Assembly (NCBI GenBank): GCA_005406025.1
Contig: BGZK01000719.1
Span: 124,001 to 188,000, forward strand
Length of the DNA: 64,000 bases
Reading direction: 5' to 3'
Source of the DNA: Eumeta japonica
Taxonomy: Eukaryota; Arthropoda; Insecta; Lepidoptera; Psychidae
Both the position numbers and the translations under genes were made by a program. Below the pieces are notes generated by a model. That model was not told the DNA's origin. It saw nothing but the letters and a program-made list of their open reading frames with translations, and searched no databases. This document shows, piece after piece, positions 24,120-35,903 of this stretch (within the stretch, counting starts at the first letter, position 1; every line of letters begins with the position of its first letter).

Positions 24120-24810
24120 TCTTTTACATATTACAAAAAAAATAGAGAAGCGGTTGACCCTGTAGGCCAATCATGAAACTTCCCGCTAATTTCGAGTTCG
24201 AAACACTCTATATTTTACTGGATTTGATGCGATTTTTTGAGTAAAAAACCGGAGGTACTTATTAACCAGATAAAAAATTTCGAGGTAATTGGAAAAAATA
24301 GTTTTCTTTAATTTCTGTTGACAACGATTCCTCACAAACGAATCAACCGATTTTGACCCGGTTTGTGGCAATCGACGTGTTTTTAATAGATTAAGAGCTG
24401 ATTAGATTTGGAATTGATCGGTCAAACCATTTTAAAGTTATTTTGAAAAAACCACTTTAAAAAATTTTTTTCTTCTTAGTTTTTTGAAAATTTCTCAAAA
24501 TCTACCGGTCAAAATCGATTCAAACTTTCAGGAAATCTAAGTTTGGTGAAACTTTTTGTAACGCCGTTTAGTGGGCTCGATACGGTCAAGCCGTTTAAAA
24601 GTTATAAGAGGTTTACATACATCCACACATACACACACACACACACACTAACACATCCACACAGCATACGGACATCATCTCAGGGATGATCAGGGAAGCT
24701 TCCTAGACTCTCAAAACGTTGAGATCTGGTGAGAACTCGATTTTTGCAAAATAGGGTGAAACCAATAACTTCCCGAAAATTTTAGAAAATTTTCAATTTT
24801 CTTAGTGGGA
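24120..24810 (+). repeat. Dispersed repeat (copy 1) nested in the Helitron
   Basis: A noncoding repeat with a second copy at 52.67-53.46 kb. Shared landmarks in order are 'ttgaccctgtagg', 'gaaactt/gaatctttccg', 'atttctcaaaatctac', 'aaatctaagtt' and a CA-rich microsatellite (24622-24660 here). The segment ends '...ttcttagtgggaaatt', which is roughly the inverse of 'acttcccgctaattt' at 24178-24192, so the part 24178-24808 may be bounded by short inverted ends. No protein is encoded. Confidence 0.6.
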
Positions 24811-24820
24811 AATTAAAGAA

Positions 24821-27273
24821 ATGGGTTATTTACCAAGCTATTTTAAACAATACAGTGAGCAAGATGGACAAACTGCCACAGTACGAAATTATGATATAGA
24901 CAACCGATGGACTTATAATTCGTTTCTTTTAAAAATTTTCAACGGTCACATCAACGTGGAGTTTTACAGTTCAATAAAATCAATCCAATATGTTACTAAA
25001 TATATAAAGAAAGTCAATGATCAGGCCACTTTCAGCTTACAATTTTCAAATTAAGTAAAAAAATATCAATGTGGACGTTACATCTGCAGCTCTGAAGCAG
25101 CATGGAGGATTTTGTCATTAAGTGCGCATGACCGGGCTCCTACGATTATTCATCTTGCAGTTCATTTAGAAAATAAGTTATATTTCACTGAGAACAATAT
25201 TCAAGAAGTTGTTACTAATGCACGGCATACAACATTAATAGCATTCTTCAAGTTATATGCTCAAGATTATTTCACGAAAACACTGACATATGACAAAGTT
25301 CCAAGTTACTACGTGGAATCTGTCTTCAAAAACTTTTCAACGACGATAGCAAGGCACTGAAGTCAATTGTTTCCCTGAAGTCAAAAAATGGGATTCTTTT
25401 GGGGGAGTCTATGTGATTCATCACAACAACAGTGAATGCTTTTATTCGAGAATGTTACTGCATTTTGTAAAAGGTACAACATATTTTTCACCCCTGAGAC
25501 CTGGAGAAAGTGTTATTCATAATACTTAACAAGCAGCATGCAAAGCTGCTGTCTTTTAGAAGATGATTCTCACTGGGAAAACACATTATCAGAAGCTGCT
25601 ATGTGTAGTTCACCTAGATCATTGAGATATTTGTTCACCATAATTGTAGCGTTTTGTCAAGTGACCGACTCTGTTAGTCTAAGGAATAAATTTCCAGAAA
25701 ATATGGCAAATGACATTCTGATTCGACGACGGCAGAATTATTTTTAGATGATGTTCAATAAGACCAAAACATCCTTAATGAAGCGTTATTTGAATTAAAC
25801 AATGTAGTGTAATTACTTTCGGGTAAATCTCTCAAGGATTTTGGACTTCCGATGCCCACTATTATAACTAACTCGGATTTAACCAGTGCCGAATACACTA
25901 GAGAAATATCATACAATCAATCAAGACTGTTAAAAGTTGTAGCTCAAGATGAACATCACTAGAACATTGATCAAAAAAAAGTATTCACTGTGTTACGATC
26001 ACCAATTGAAAAGAATAAAGGGAAATTATTTTTCTTTGATGCTCCAGGAGGCACAGGAAAACCATCTTTAACCAATTTGCTTTTAGCGATAGCAAATATG
26101 CCAGATAGTATTGGATACACTTTTAGAAGGAGCCCAAACCGCACACGCGACATTAAAACTCTCGCTAAAGATTGCTATTGATGATATTAACAGTGTCTGT
26201 AGCATTTCTAAACAAAGCAGAGAAAATTGATGCGTGACTGCTCACTAATAGTTTGGGACGAAGCCACAATGTCGAACAAGACTTCCCTGGAAGCATTGGA
26301 TAGAACAATGCGCGACTTGTTGAGTAAAAACTCACCAATGGGTGGATGTATAATTTTGTTCGCAGGTCACTTTTCTCAAATTATACCAGTTGTGACTGAC
26401 ACGTGTTGATAAAATAAATACCTCATTTAAAAGCTCACCTTTGGCCATACGTCAATAAATTGGAACCTAAAACAAACATGAAAGTTTCGTTGTCTTCACG
26501 TGAGAATAAATTTTTTTCAGAGATCTTGCTCAAAGTTGGCAATGGAGATCTTACACAAAATAACGGAAGGATGAACCCAGACTATCAAAACCTTTGTGTT
26601 TTAATAAATAACATTCAAGAGTTGGTCAACAGTGTCTGTCCCCACTTTGATAACATAAGTTCTAAGACTATATATCTTGGTTCAAAGGAAAAGCGATCCT
26701 GTCATCCACTAACGAACAGGTAGATAACTTGATTATTTCAAAGATTGATGCACCGACGAAAATATACTCGTTGGTCGACACTGTAGTCGATTTTGAAGAG
26801 GCTGTTTATTTTCCCATAGAATTTCTTGATTCTTTGAACCCGTTTGGACTCCACTCTCCACATAAGCAGACGTTGAAAGTAGGTTGTCATGTTATTTTAT
26901 TAAGGAACCTTAATCCGCTTAAATTATGTAACAGTACGCGATTATAAAGTCCCTTAAAACTTACATAATAGAGTGCACAATACTTACCGGATGTGGTATT
27001 GGAGATGTTTTATTGTCTCGGATTCCTCTAATACCAACGGATTTACCGTTTTAATTTAAACGCCTACAATTTCAGTTAAAGCTATCTTTTTCAATGAATA
27101 TTAATAGGTGACAGGGTCAAACATTCAACGTTTCAGGCTTAGATTTGAGCGTTGAGTGTTTCTCATATGGCTAGTCATACCTCGCGGTTTCGAGAATAAA
27201 CTCTAAAGAAAATGTGTTTGTACTGTCTCATGAAAAATCGGCTGTGGATATTGTATATAAAGATATACAGTAG
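24821..27273 (+). pseudogene. Helitron replicase-helicase (PIF1-like helicase) pseudogene
   Basis: Intact Helitrons encode a Rep endonuclease fused to a PIF1-family 5'-3' helicase. The remnant starts within the Helitron-like N region ('IDNRWTYNSFLLKIFNGHIN' then 'YVTKYIKK', 24880-25020), continues with 'TIIHLAVHLENKLYFTENN' (about 25140-25200) and 'LLEDDSHWENTLSEAAM' (about 25553-25603). The helicase P-loop reads 'DAPGGTGKPS' at about 26038-26067, with Pro where Thr/Ser should coordinate magnesium. Motif II is 'IVWDEATMS' near 26245-26272. The C-terminal motifs survive as 'TGCGIGDVLLSRIPLIPTDL' (near 26980-27050) and 'QGQTFNVSGLDL' (near 27110-27150), ending at a stop at 27271-27273. Stops and frameshifts are numerous, and the HUH nuclease motifs of Rep are not found. 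It is inactive. Confidence 0.85.
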
Positions 27274-27363
27274 TATAGACTAATCATAATATTATTAATC
27301 ACTCCACACTGCCCCATATTACTGTCTACATTGCACAAGTGCGAAGCCGGGGCGAGTCGCTAG

Positions 27364-30300
27364 TACGTATTAATCATATTTCAAGCATACCGTATTTTTT
27401 TTATTAGTATTCAAAAAAAAAAAATTGTTTAGATTATTTGCGCCATTCTACAATAATAACTGATATTCGCATTAGCGCTTCCAATAAAAATATCTACTGA
27501 TTGACAAAGTTATTTTCACCGCTAGCACGTGTCGTAAAACTTACTGCATCAAACGAGCCATTAAGATGATGGCTTATTTTAAAAGGTTTTTGCCTCAGCT
27601 AATTGTTTACCGAATTTAAACAAAATCGTCTCGTCCACTTATCAAATCATTAGCACGTGAGGCGACCACTTTTGATATTGCTTTTCCACTTGTAACGTGA
27701 TTGACTTCTAAGTATTTTTATTGCCACGCGATTATTTCTATATATATGGATAAACACGGAGTGATAGTGCCATTGGAGTTCGAAAATACTAAGCTATTTG
27801 TTAATTTTTATACTACGTAAAAAAGTGTTATGTTACAAAACAGCAGATATCGTCGAATAACTTAATTAAAAGAGTAGATATAGAGTTAATAGACTCAACT
27901 TTTTTTATTAGATTTCATCGTAAGGCATATATTCACTTTTATAAACGATAGGAAATAAAATGACAGACATTTTTTTTTATCATAACCACAGATGAATAAA
28001 AGACAAAAAGTATAAATCGAAAATATAGCCTTCCGCTGTGCAAAAATACGAACATTTATTGTTGTCCAACTCCAACAGAAGAATGATGGCATCTTCAACG
28101 AAAGAACAATAGAACAGGGAAGAAGAAACAGTTTGTAATACTCTGTTATAATTTGTACTTGCGTTTGCACTTATTCGTTACGTGCAAAGTGTATGGTAGG
28201 GGAAAGAAAATCGACCGCAGCGCTCGCTGCGGTAGAAATGGGAAAATGTTCGCGACGCCTCTTGTCAATTTAGTACATTTTAAATAAATTTTGTGTGCAG
28301 CTTAAGTATGAAAACTACATTTAATTGATCAGTTCTTCGAATTATCCTTTCATGAATTCTATATACACTCGGTATTTTTCATCCAGGTTTTTATTCCTAT
28401 CGAGGACTCTATACGTGGGCTGGAGCCCTGCTCAACCTTTTCTTGTTTTTCTCGCCTTGACTGACATTCTATTATATTTTCACATTTGAATTAATAATAA
28501 CCCAAATGGAACTCACGTTCGCGGGACTGGGCACCGAGGCCGGATGCCTCACATCCACCTATACCTAACTTAGATACTAAAATATTTAACACTGAAGATT
28601 AAAAAATAATGTTTAAAAATTACTGAATTATCCGAGAAATCTTTGAAAGACAGATATCAGGGTATATAAGACAAAAGACATAGATATAGCGATATACAGC
28701 GACGATTCAGACTTTACAAAAACACAACCTCAAGGACATTTTGATGAATTTTACAAAACTTTATCCTCTGCTACAATGAGTTTCTTTATTTTTGGAAACT
28801 ATTTTATATATTATGCAGGCTATAATGCTTAAATTTTTCATTCAATTTGAGATAAAATATATAGTCATAATGAAGTTGTAATTTATTACAATTGTTCAAT
28901 TTATAATAAATGACGATGTATTACAATTAAACAAATTTATTGCAATAAAAAAAGCAATAATAGAGATCCACAGCAAAAACTGTCGTCGTTGTTAATCGGG
29001 AAGAGTTTATTTATCTTAAATCGATCTATGATGAAGGAACTAATCACACCCAATTGACTATAAAATTGGGATTTGTTGATCATTTGATTGCCAGAGATAT
29101 GAGGCAAATAATTATTCTACGAAATTAAAATGATTGCAGTAAATATTGAAACTGTCATTATAAAAACTGAAACGAAAGAAGAAGATACTGTTGCTTACTA
29201 ATTGTGTTGTAGACACAGAACTATACATTCATAACAATAATAGTGACAAACAAGTCTATAATCAACGTTTTTATAATTTCATGAACGTACAATTATTGCA
29301 CTAGTCCCGAAAAGTTACGAACGCTTGACGTTAGTGTCGTCAAGCCGTGCTTATAGCGATTACTCTGTATTAATATTCTATTTAAGAATACTGGTCAGTT
29401 ATGGAAAAAACATCGAATATTATTCATATTCACGCAAACCCAATGCCATCACATAGTTTAAAAGGTTATCTTTAACCTTGGCGATGTACACGTTTGGTCA
29501 CGATCACGATGCACATGCATTATGAAAGTAGTCAGTGATGCAGGCTCGCATGCAAGCTCGGACTTGTGTCGTGTCTAGGTAAACATCGTCTACAGGGAAG
29601 AAACAACGCATAATTATGGAATTTTAAATAACAAATTAAATTTTCTGATACATTTTGTTATTTAAGTTGTAAATAGCAAAGATTGGCGTTGAAATTGAAT
29701 TTGAAAGAAGAAATATATTTTTACCATCCAAATAGATTCTAATGGGAACTGGACTATGCGTGTTTATTTTGCAGTACGAAAAAGGAGTAATTCAAAGCTT
29801 TAAAATTTAAGTAATTGCCTTTCAAATAATTGTATTTTTTTTATGAATCGGCCAAGATAATTTTACATCGTCGCTCTTTTACGTACACTAACGTTTTTGT
29901 CATCGTTGTCGGCGTAAACGCATAATGATTTGCACGTTTCAAGGACTTTTATCGATTCATGGGAACTCGTCGGCGTTAGTGTTTATGGTGGGCTCCATAA
30001 CTTGATGGGGGATAAATACGAATACCTTGTTTATGTGCGTTTCATCACTCGGTTAGCGGCAAGCGGACGAAGGGCAAAAATTTATGACTATGTAATTAAA
30101 ACTGTGCGCTTGTTCCGACTTCGTTCGTGTCGATTCGTCCCGCTTTTAGTATATTGAAAGGAATTCTTTTTTTTAAAACATATCGAGTGTGATATTAAAA
30201 TAGTAATTTGAAATTTCAAAGTAATTTGAAATGACAAATGGTAATAAACGATAAATATTATAAATTTTAACAACCACTACGACGACTCAAATTATTCTGA

Positions 30301-32939
30301 TTAATTTATAATTTCTTCTTTGACCGCCCACAGTGTATTTTTATAAGCTATGCAACAGCAAAGACTGTAATATATTTTTTTACCCGTACTGGTTGAATAT
30401 GTACTTATAGGATTCTTTGTACCCTCGATACTTCCTAACGACTGGACGGATTTTGATCAATGACTTTTCTGTCGATTAGCATAATCACGCGATGCTCATG
30501 AGCTAGGTTTTATTCTTATAAAATCAGAATAGCGGCCGTAAGATATAAAATGGAGATAGGAACGAAAAAATATTGTTTGCCATATCGAACGACATCACTG
30601 AATAAGTCTTTCAAAATTAAGATGATATTTGCTAGACCATTTTACCGAAATCATCTCTGTTTAAGGATCACACAAACTGAATCTAAAATATATCAATAAT
30701 TAATTAATAGTAATATATCGATAAAATAGATTAATCACGATTATCACCACAAGACACGACGTCAACATATCTAAGGACGAGAAAGCAATCCTAATATAGT
30801 GTATTCCTAAAGTAGAACTAAAACATAACAAATAGAAAATTCAATAAAGAAATATTTATATTTTTTTTAGTTCAATGAAATTGAACTAAAAAGATGCAAA
30901 AAAGCCTATGTAAAAATAATCGTTGAATTAAATATGCCAAATATTTATAATCGGAGCCTTTTGCAGATTCATGTTTCCTTGCTTGCTTCCTCTTACAAGA
31001 ATCAATATGTATAACTTCTATTCCAAATATTTGTCATATTTCATTTGATATTTTTTACATCGTCTTGTTGCATAATAAGTATCCATGTATATTAATGCAC
31101 CTATAATTTTTTGTTTATCTTTAGATTTTTGAATTTTTAAGATTAAGGGAATCCTTACGTACATAGGTGTTTATTTTTTTTTTTATTTTATAAATATTCA
31201 GAACAGGGATAGCTTATTACATATCTTACTAATAATTATTGGTAGTCCTAAATTATTTTTATTACTTAACGTAACTGATTAAAATATAAATAAACAAAAT
31301 AATGTACAGATTTTTCTAGTTATCAATATCAGCATACATTTTATATTAGTTTCGTTATACCATTTAAAATGTTCGACAAAAGTTAACGGGCTTAGGAATA
31401 TTTTGTATGAAATAAGTTTTGAAGATTATTCCTCGTTTTAGATGTGCAAAGCCTGCATAATTATGAAATATTTCTACAAAAAACCTAAAAGGAATAATGT
31501 ACAAAAGTCATTTGCTTCTTAAAAATTTTTTTTTTCCACGAGAAAATGTTGCCCATGCATAACGTCGTAAAGCGCAGGGCTTGAAGGTGCCCATACAAAA
31601 ACACAATAAAGTGTTTATGTTCTCTATAAAAATCTCCTCGGTGAAGAACTTATATTTTACGAGAAGCCGCTGAACCCAATTATACATGAATGGTTCATCA
31701 TGATCAGAAGTTTCTGGGCCCCAATAAAAACGTGCCGAGATTTATGCTCAGTACAAGGGATCGGGCGGGATAACTAACGATATCATTATTGAATTTGTCA
31801 CGTTTATTAGCCCGAAGCCTTAAACAAATACATTTTGGTACGGTTCAAGACGGGGTTTAGTAATTTAGTTTTGAACAGTCTAGACAAACTAGTTTAATAA
31901 TTATTATAGGTGAAGAAGTATAAAACACTCATTGTATTTCTTTGAATGTACAAATAAGTAAAATGACATAGGTAATTACTTAAAATAGTAGATATTCTTT
32001 GTATATATATATTTCATTATAATGTGTCGATTGTATTTAAATTATAAGTTAATAAAATCTGACATGCAATGAAAATTTATTATTACCTCATAACCTCAAA
32101 AAAAATTAGTTGACTGACCCGAAATATTTTTATGAATTAAGTTCATTACTTTATTCCCATGAAGAATACAGAATTTTTTATAGCAATACGTCTAAATGGG
32201 AGTATTTCAGAAAGAGAAATAGAAACTTTAAGAATTGTTTAGACTAAAATCGCAATTAAATTTACATTTTTATATGTTACACATATTAGTTTTACAAGCG
32301 ACTATCAATTTCTGAATGTCATAAGAGTGACCACAATTTTTATAATCTATGTTAATATCAAATTCCTAAGCTTTGCAAAATAATATCCACAGAGACTCCA
32401 GTAAAATATATCAGTTAATCTCATAAAAGTATTATAATAATTCTTCAGCCATTACAATAAACTCGACGTGATAAAACTAACGAGACCTAAGTGGAAAACA
32501 GTATTACACACTTTAAGCCCGTCTCGAGCATTTCTTATAACGAACATGTAAAGGTAAAGCCTCTATCGAGTCGCAAGAATTTAATCGAAGTCTGCGCTTG
32601 TCAATCAATAACCCCGGGCAGTTGGACCACTCTGTCTTTTAGACGAGAAATATTATGGATAAGAAAATATGATATATTATTTCATATTCATTAATAACGC
32701 TCATGGAGCTAGGAGTCGTACTGGTACTCTATCAAAGTGCTCCTAGTTACAATACGATGTTAAGTTTTAGAAAGTAAATCCACGGAGCAATGCTTAAGTA
32801 ATGAGTATCACATATAAAATAAAAATACAACGAAAAAGCGACACTTTTTTATACAAAAACTAGCTTTTATTCGCGGTCCACTCGTGTGGATAGAATGAAT
32901 TATTTAACCTCATATATCGACCGATTACGATAATTAATC
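27364..32939. other. Long noncoding stretch
   Basis: No gene is supported over about 5.6 kb. Mixed-composition patches that could be conserved elements are at 28195-28260 (containing the 7-bp-stem hairpin 'ccgcagcgctcgctgcgg'), 28340-28570, 29880-30150 and 31540-31870. A 75-codon plus-strand frame (29930-30157) overlaps one of these and has no recognisable similarity. A perfect 12-bp stem with a 3-nt loop lies at 30865-30891. Confidence 0.4.
30865..30891. repeat. Short perfect hairpin, 12-bp stem, 3-nt loop
   Basis: 'ttttagttcaat' (30865-30876) is followed by loop 'gaa' and the exact inverse 'attgaactaaaa' (30880-30891). The flanks are AT-rich noncoding. Confidence 0.85.
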
Positions 32940-33262
32940 ATGATCCTGATCGCTATCCCGATCTCGACTCCGATCCTGGTCCTTTTATCAATGCCAATTA
33001 GTATTACTCTCGATTCCAAACCCGACTTCAATTTAAATAGATTTCGATTTTGATCCCCATTTCACTGCCGGCCCCCCTCTCAATTAGCATTCCATCACTG
33101 CTTCTTATTCCGATTCCCGCCATAATCTTGATTCTAATTTTGGTTCCACAATTGATTTTGATTTGATTCTATTCTCGATTTCGGACCCTCCCGGTCTCGG
33201 CTCTCGATTCTGTTCTTCATCTCGTTTGCGATTTCGATTCCGTTACCAGTTACAGTTCTATT
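32940..33262. repeat. Degenerate period-6 repeat (GATTCC/GATCCC-like)
   Basis: Loose tandem hexamers of the form gat-pyrimidine-rich ('gatcctgatcgctatcccga', 'attccgattcccgccat', 'cgatttcgattccgtt') run over about 300 bp without an exact unit. Similar tracts occur at 41.76-41.88, 42.19-42.35 and 51.51-51.72 kb, all in the same orientation. The frame across it has no protein signal. Confidence 0.7.
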
Positions 33263-33861
33263 TAGATGAATTCCGGTAAAATGTTATTATCAAAATAATA
33301 TTAATGTTATATTGCTTGGAAATAGTGTAGCATTCTGTGAGTGATGTAATTTAAAACAAATATGAAGATAAAGCCAAAACTCATTGTAAATAGTCTACTT
33401 TACTCAGATAACTTTTTGTTAACGAAATAATTTTTAGAATCGGTTCAGTGGTTTGATTCAAATACGCAGTTAATGTAAGATACGAATATTAGTTTCCTTC
33501 TCTACTTATTCGTGAGAAGAACATGTCGTCACTTTTATAGTTAATGTTGTGTGGTTCTAGCTCGCAAATAAGAATCAACAAAATACACCCTTAATTTTAT
33601 AAATTACACAACCCCACTCCCCTACATAATTATGAAACAAACATCTCACCACTTTTCAAAATCGTACTTCTCTCCATCAAAAGTTTCGTACAAAATTCAT
33701 CTCCCTTTAACTCTGATAAATAACAAATTAGACACATGAAAATTAAAAAAAAAGTAGCTACTAAAGTAATAAAATAAATGTTATTGACTTTTTACGGTTA
33801 TCATACGGTCTAAGGAAATAACATAGAGCCTATGATTTTTAAAATTACTAGTTTTTATTGT

Positions 33862-34440
33862 ACACAAATTTTGATCAAAATCGGTCAAATTGTTCTAAAG
33901 TTTTAAAAAAGATACATACAGACAATTAGTAATGTATTATTTGCTCTTACTGTATACCAATTTTCATCACGATTTATGACACGGTTCTCAAGTTATAAAA
34001 TAACATATATACATACAGACAGAAATACACAGTAGCCTATCATTTGCGCAATCACATGTTCTGACTGTAAACCAATTTTCATCAAGATTGATAAAATTTT
34101 CTTAAGTTGTAAAAGAAAATGAAGACAAACAAATAGACAGACAGGCTAACAGGCCGTAGCCTATTATTTATGCAATCACATGTCTTTAATATAGACCGAT
34201 TTTCATTAGGATCGGTGAAACCTTCTTTAAGTTATAAAAACAATACACACACAAACAGACAATGGCCTAACCTATGCGCAATTATATTTTCTTACTTCAC
34301 ACCAATTTTCATTAATATCAGTGAAACTTTTTTTAAAACGTAAAAGAAGTGCAGACAAACAGACAGACGCGAAAAATTAAAAAATGATAAAAATGCGATC
34401 AGTTAGTCAAAAAACGAATATTTGTCACAGACAGACGCTA
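33862..34440 (+). repeat. Tandem array of five ~105-120-bp units
   Basis: Units begin near 33862, 33955, 34070, 34194 and 34300 with variants of 'taccaattttcatcaagatc', then 'ggtgaaactttcttaagtt'-like and 'ataaaa' text, and close with 'agacaaacagacagac'-type sequence and, in the middle units, 'gtagcctatcatttgcgcaa'. Copies differ by about a fifth of positions and by indels, so the array is old. The unit resembles the 3' tail found on many insect non-LTR and SINE-like elements. No coding sequence. Confidence 0.75.
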
Positions 34441-35903
34441 CAAATTAATAGTAGTGTATATAATACACGATGACTCACACTAATGTGATAAGCGAATCCA
34501 GAAAGGAAATTGGCCATTATAAACGCGCTAATGCCCGACTAGAAGTGGTCAGTGGTGATTATCTTGGCAAGTTTTTAACATTTTAAGCTATTATTTATTA
34601 ATGTTTTGTTTTATATTACATTAGAATTCACTCCGTTCACATTATAGTATTATACTAAAAACGCTATAAAATGGACATTTGGTGAATGGAATACAAATAA
34701 AACGATAATTTTGCTACTGGATAGCTAATTTTGAATTAAAGTTTTTCGAGATTTTTATTGATCCCCAAATTTATTTATGATTTTCGAAACGAACACTTTT
34801 AAAATTAAGTGACCTATAGTGATTTGGTAGACTCCAATAGAATTTACAATCTTTGTTACGATCAAACATATAAACTTATTTAAATGACAAAATATTTAGT
34901 TCCCTGATTAGACCAAACTTTTATTATGTAATTTTAAAATTTTATTTTATTATATAAGGCCGGTTATAACAATAAATGTTTCTTGATGTTCGATGCATAT
35001 GTTACACTATCAATTAGATATGTGTTTACGGTGATATCGTTCATGCAATTTGTATTTACGTAGAACTTTTACGTATGAGTAATAATAATTGTAATGTAAC
35101 CATTATAATTCTTTCATAAATTCATAAGTCATGACTTATGAATAACTTCATAAATCATGACATATCGCATACCAATTAAATACTAAATATAAATTTTTAA
35201 GTATATAGAGCGTTTCACAACAGTCCATAGACTTAAGAGATATAAAAAAAAGCATGAAAACGTCTACACGACAATAAATTATTTAATTCGAATGAATAAA
35301 AAATCTATTACAAAAACTACTAGACAACGCAGATACATAAAACTACACGGATTTACCATAACTTCAAGAATTCTGATCTGAATTATGACAATAAAAGATT
35401 CAACACAACGATGAAACGGAATAGTTAGCAGACGAAGAGGCTAAATTGAATACGCTTGAGAAAACGAATTTTAAAGAAATAACTGAAGCCAATGTCACGT
35501 TTATAACATAAAAACCACACAATTGGAAAACTTCTGGAGTGGATAAGTTACAAAATTATTGGAACAAAAATTGACTTCTACACGCAAATGCTTAGTTAAT
35601 AATTTAGCAGATCTTGTACTAGGAAATCAAATACAATTCCAATTTAATTGTTATTTACACGAAAACTAAAAATTCATCACAGCCCTCCCAATACAGACCA
35701 ATCACATGTCTCCACACATATTAACCTCAATGATTACGAATAAAATAAACATACTTATTGAGTAAAATATATGATAACCAAAAGACAGGAAAGACGCAGG
35801 CGAGATCACATGGGATGCAAGTACTAGGACTATTTTTCATTTCAAAGGACCAGTATATGCATTATATACACATAAACTCTTATTTTGTTATAGACATATA
35901 ACA
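34441..35903. other. AT-rich noncoding stretch
   Basis: No gene is supported. A perfect 24-bp palindrome lies at 35120-35143, centred on 'tcatga', followed by a related imperfect copy ('ttcataaatcatgac'). Confidence 0.5.

Larger units (their letters stand above)
23784..27363 (+). mobile_element. Decayed Helitron with both candidate termini
   Basis: Helitrons are rolling-circle transposons that start with TC, end with CTRR after a short hairpin, and insert between A and T. Here A (23783) precedes TC at 23784, and the start 'tctttacatagtataaaatg' followed by 'aagtcgcttccgctg' resembles insect Helitron 5' ends. The 3' end is 'gcgaagccggggcgagtcgc' (27341-27360), an imperfect hairpin (gcga/tcgc and gcc/ggc pairing), then CTAG (27360-27363) followed by T. 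Between them lies a broken Helitron replicase-helicase frame (24821-27273) in the same orientation. A separate repeat (24120-24810) lies between the 5' end and the coding remnant. Total length is about 3.6 kb, short for an autonomous element because the N-terminal coding part is missing. Confidence 0.7.

Noticed and set aside
25971..26153. 60-codon minus-strand ORF
   Set aside because: Antisense to the Helitron helicase P-loop region, which reads on the plus strand.
28210..28232. GC hairpin 'ccgcagcgctcgctgcgg' as a Helitron terminus or terminator
   Set aside because: No CTRR follows it and no element boundary is visible; a single short hairpin in a GC patch.
33862..34440. Spaced repeats resembling a CRISPR array
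   Set aside because: Units are degenerate and of unequal length, with no short identical repeats and unique spacers, and the context is animal DNA full of retroelement tails.
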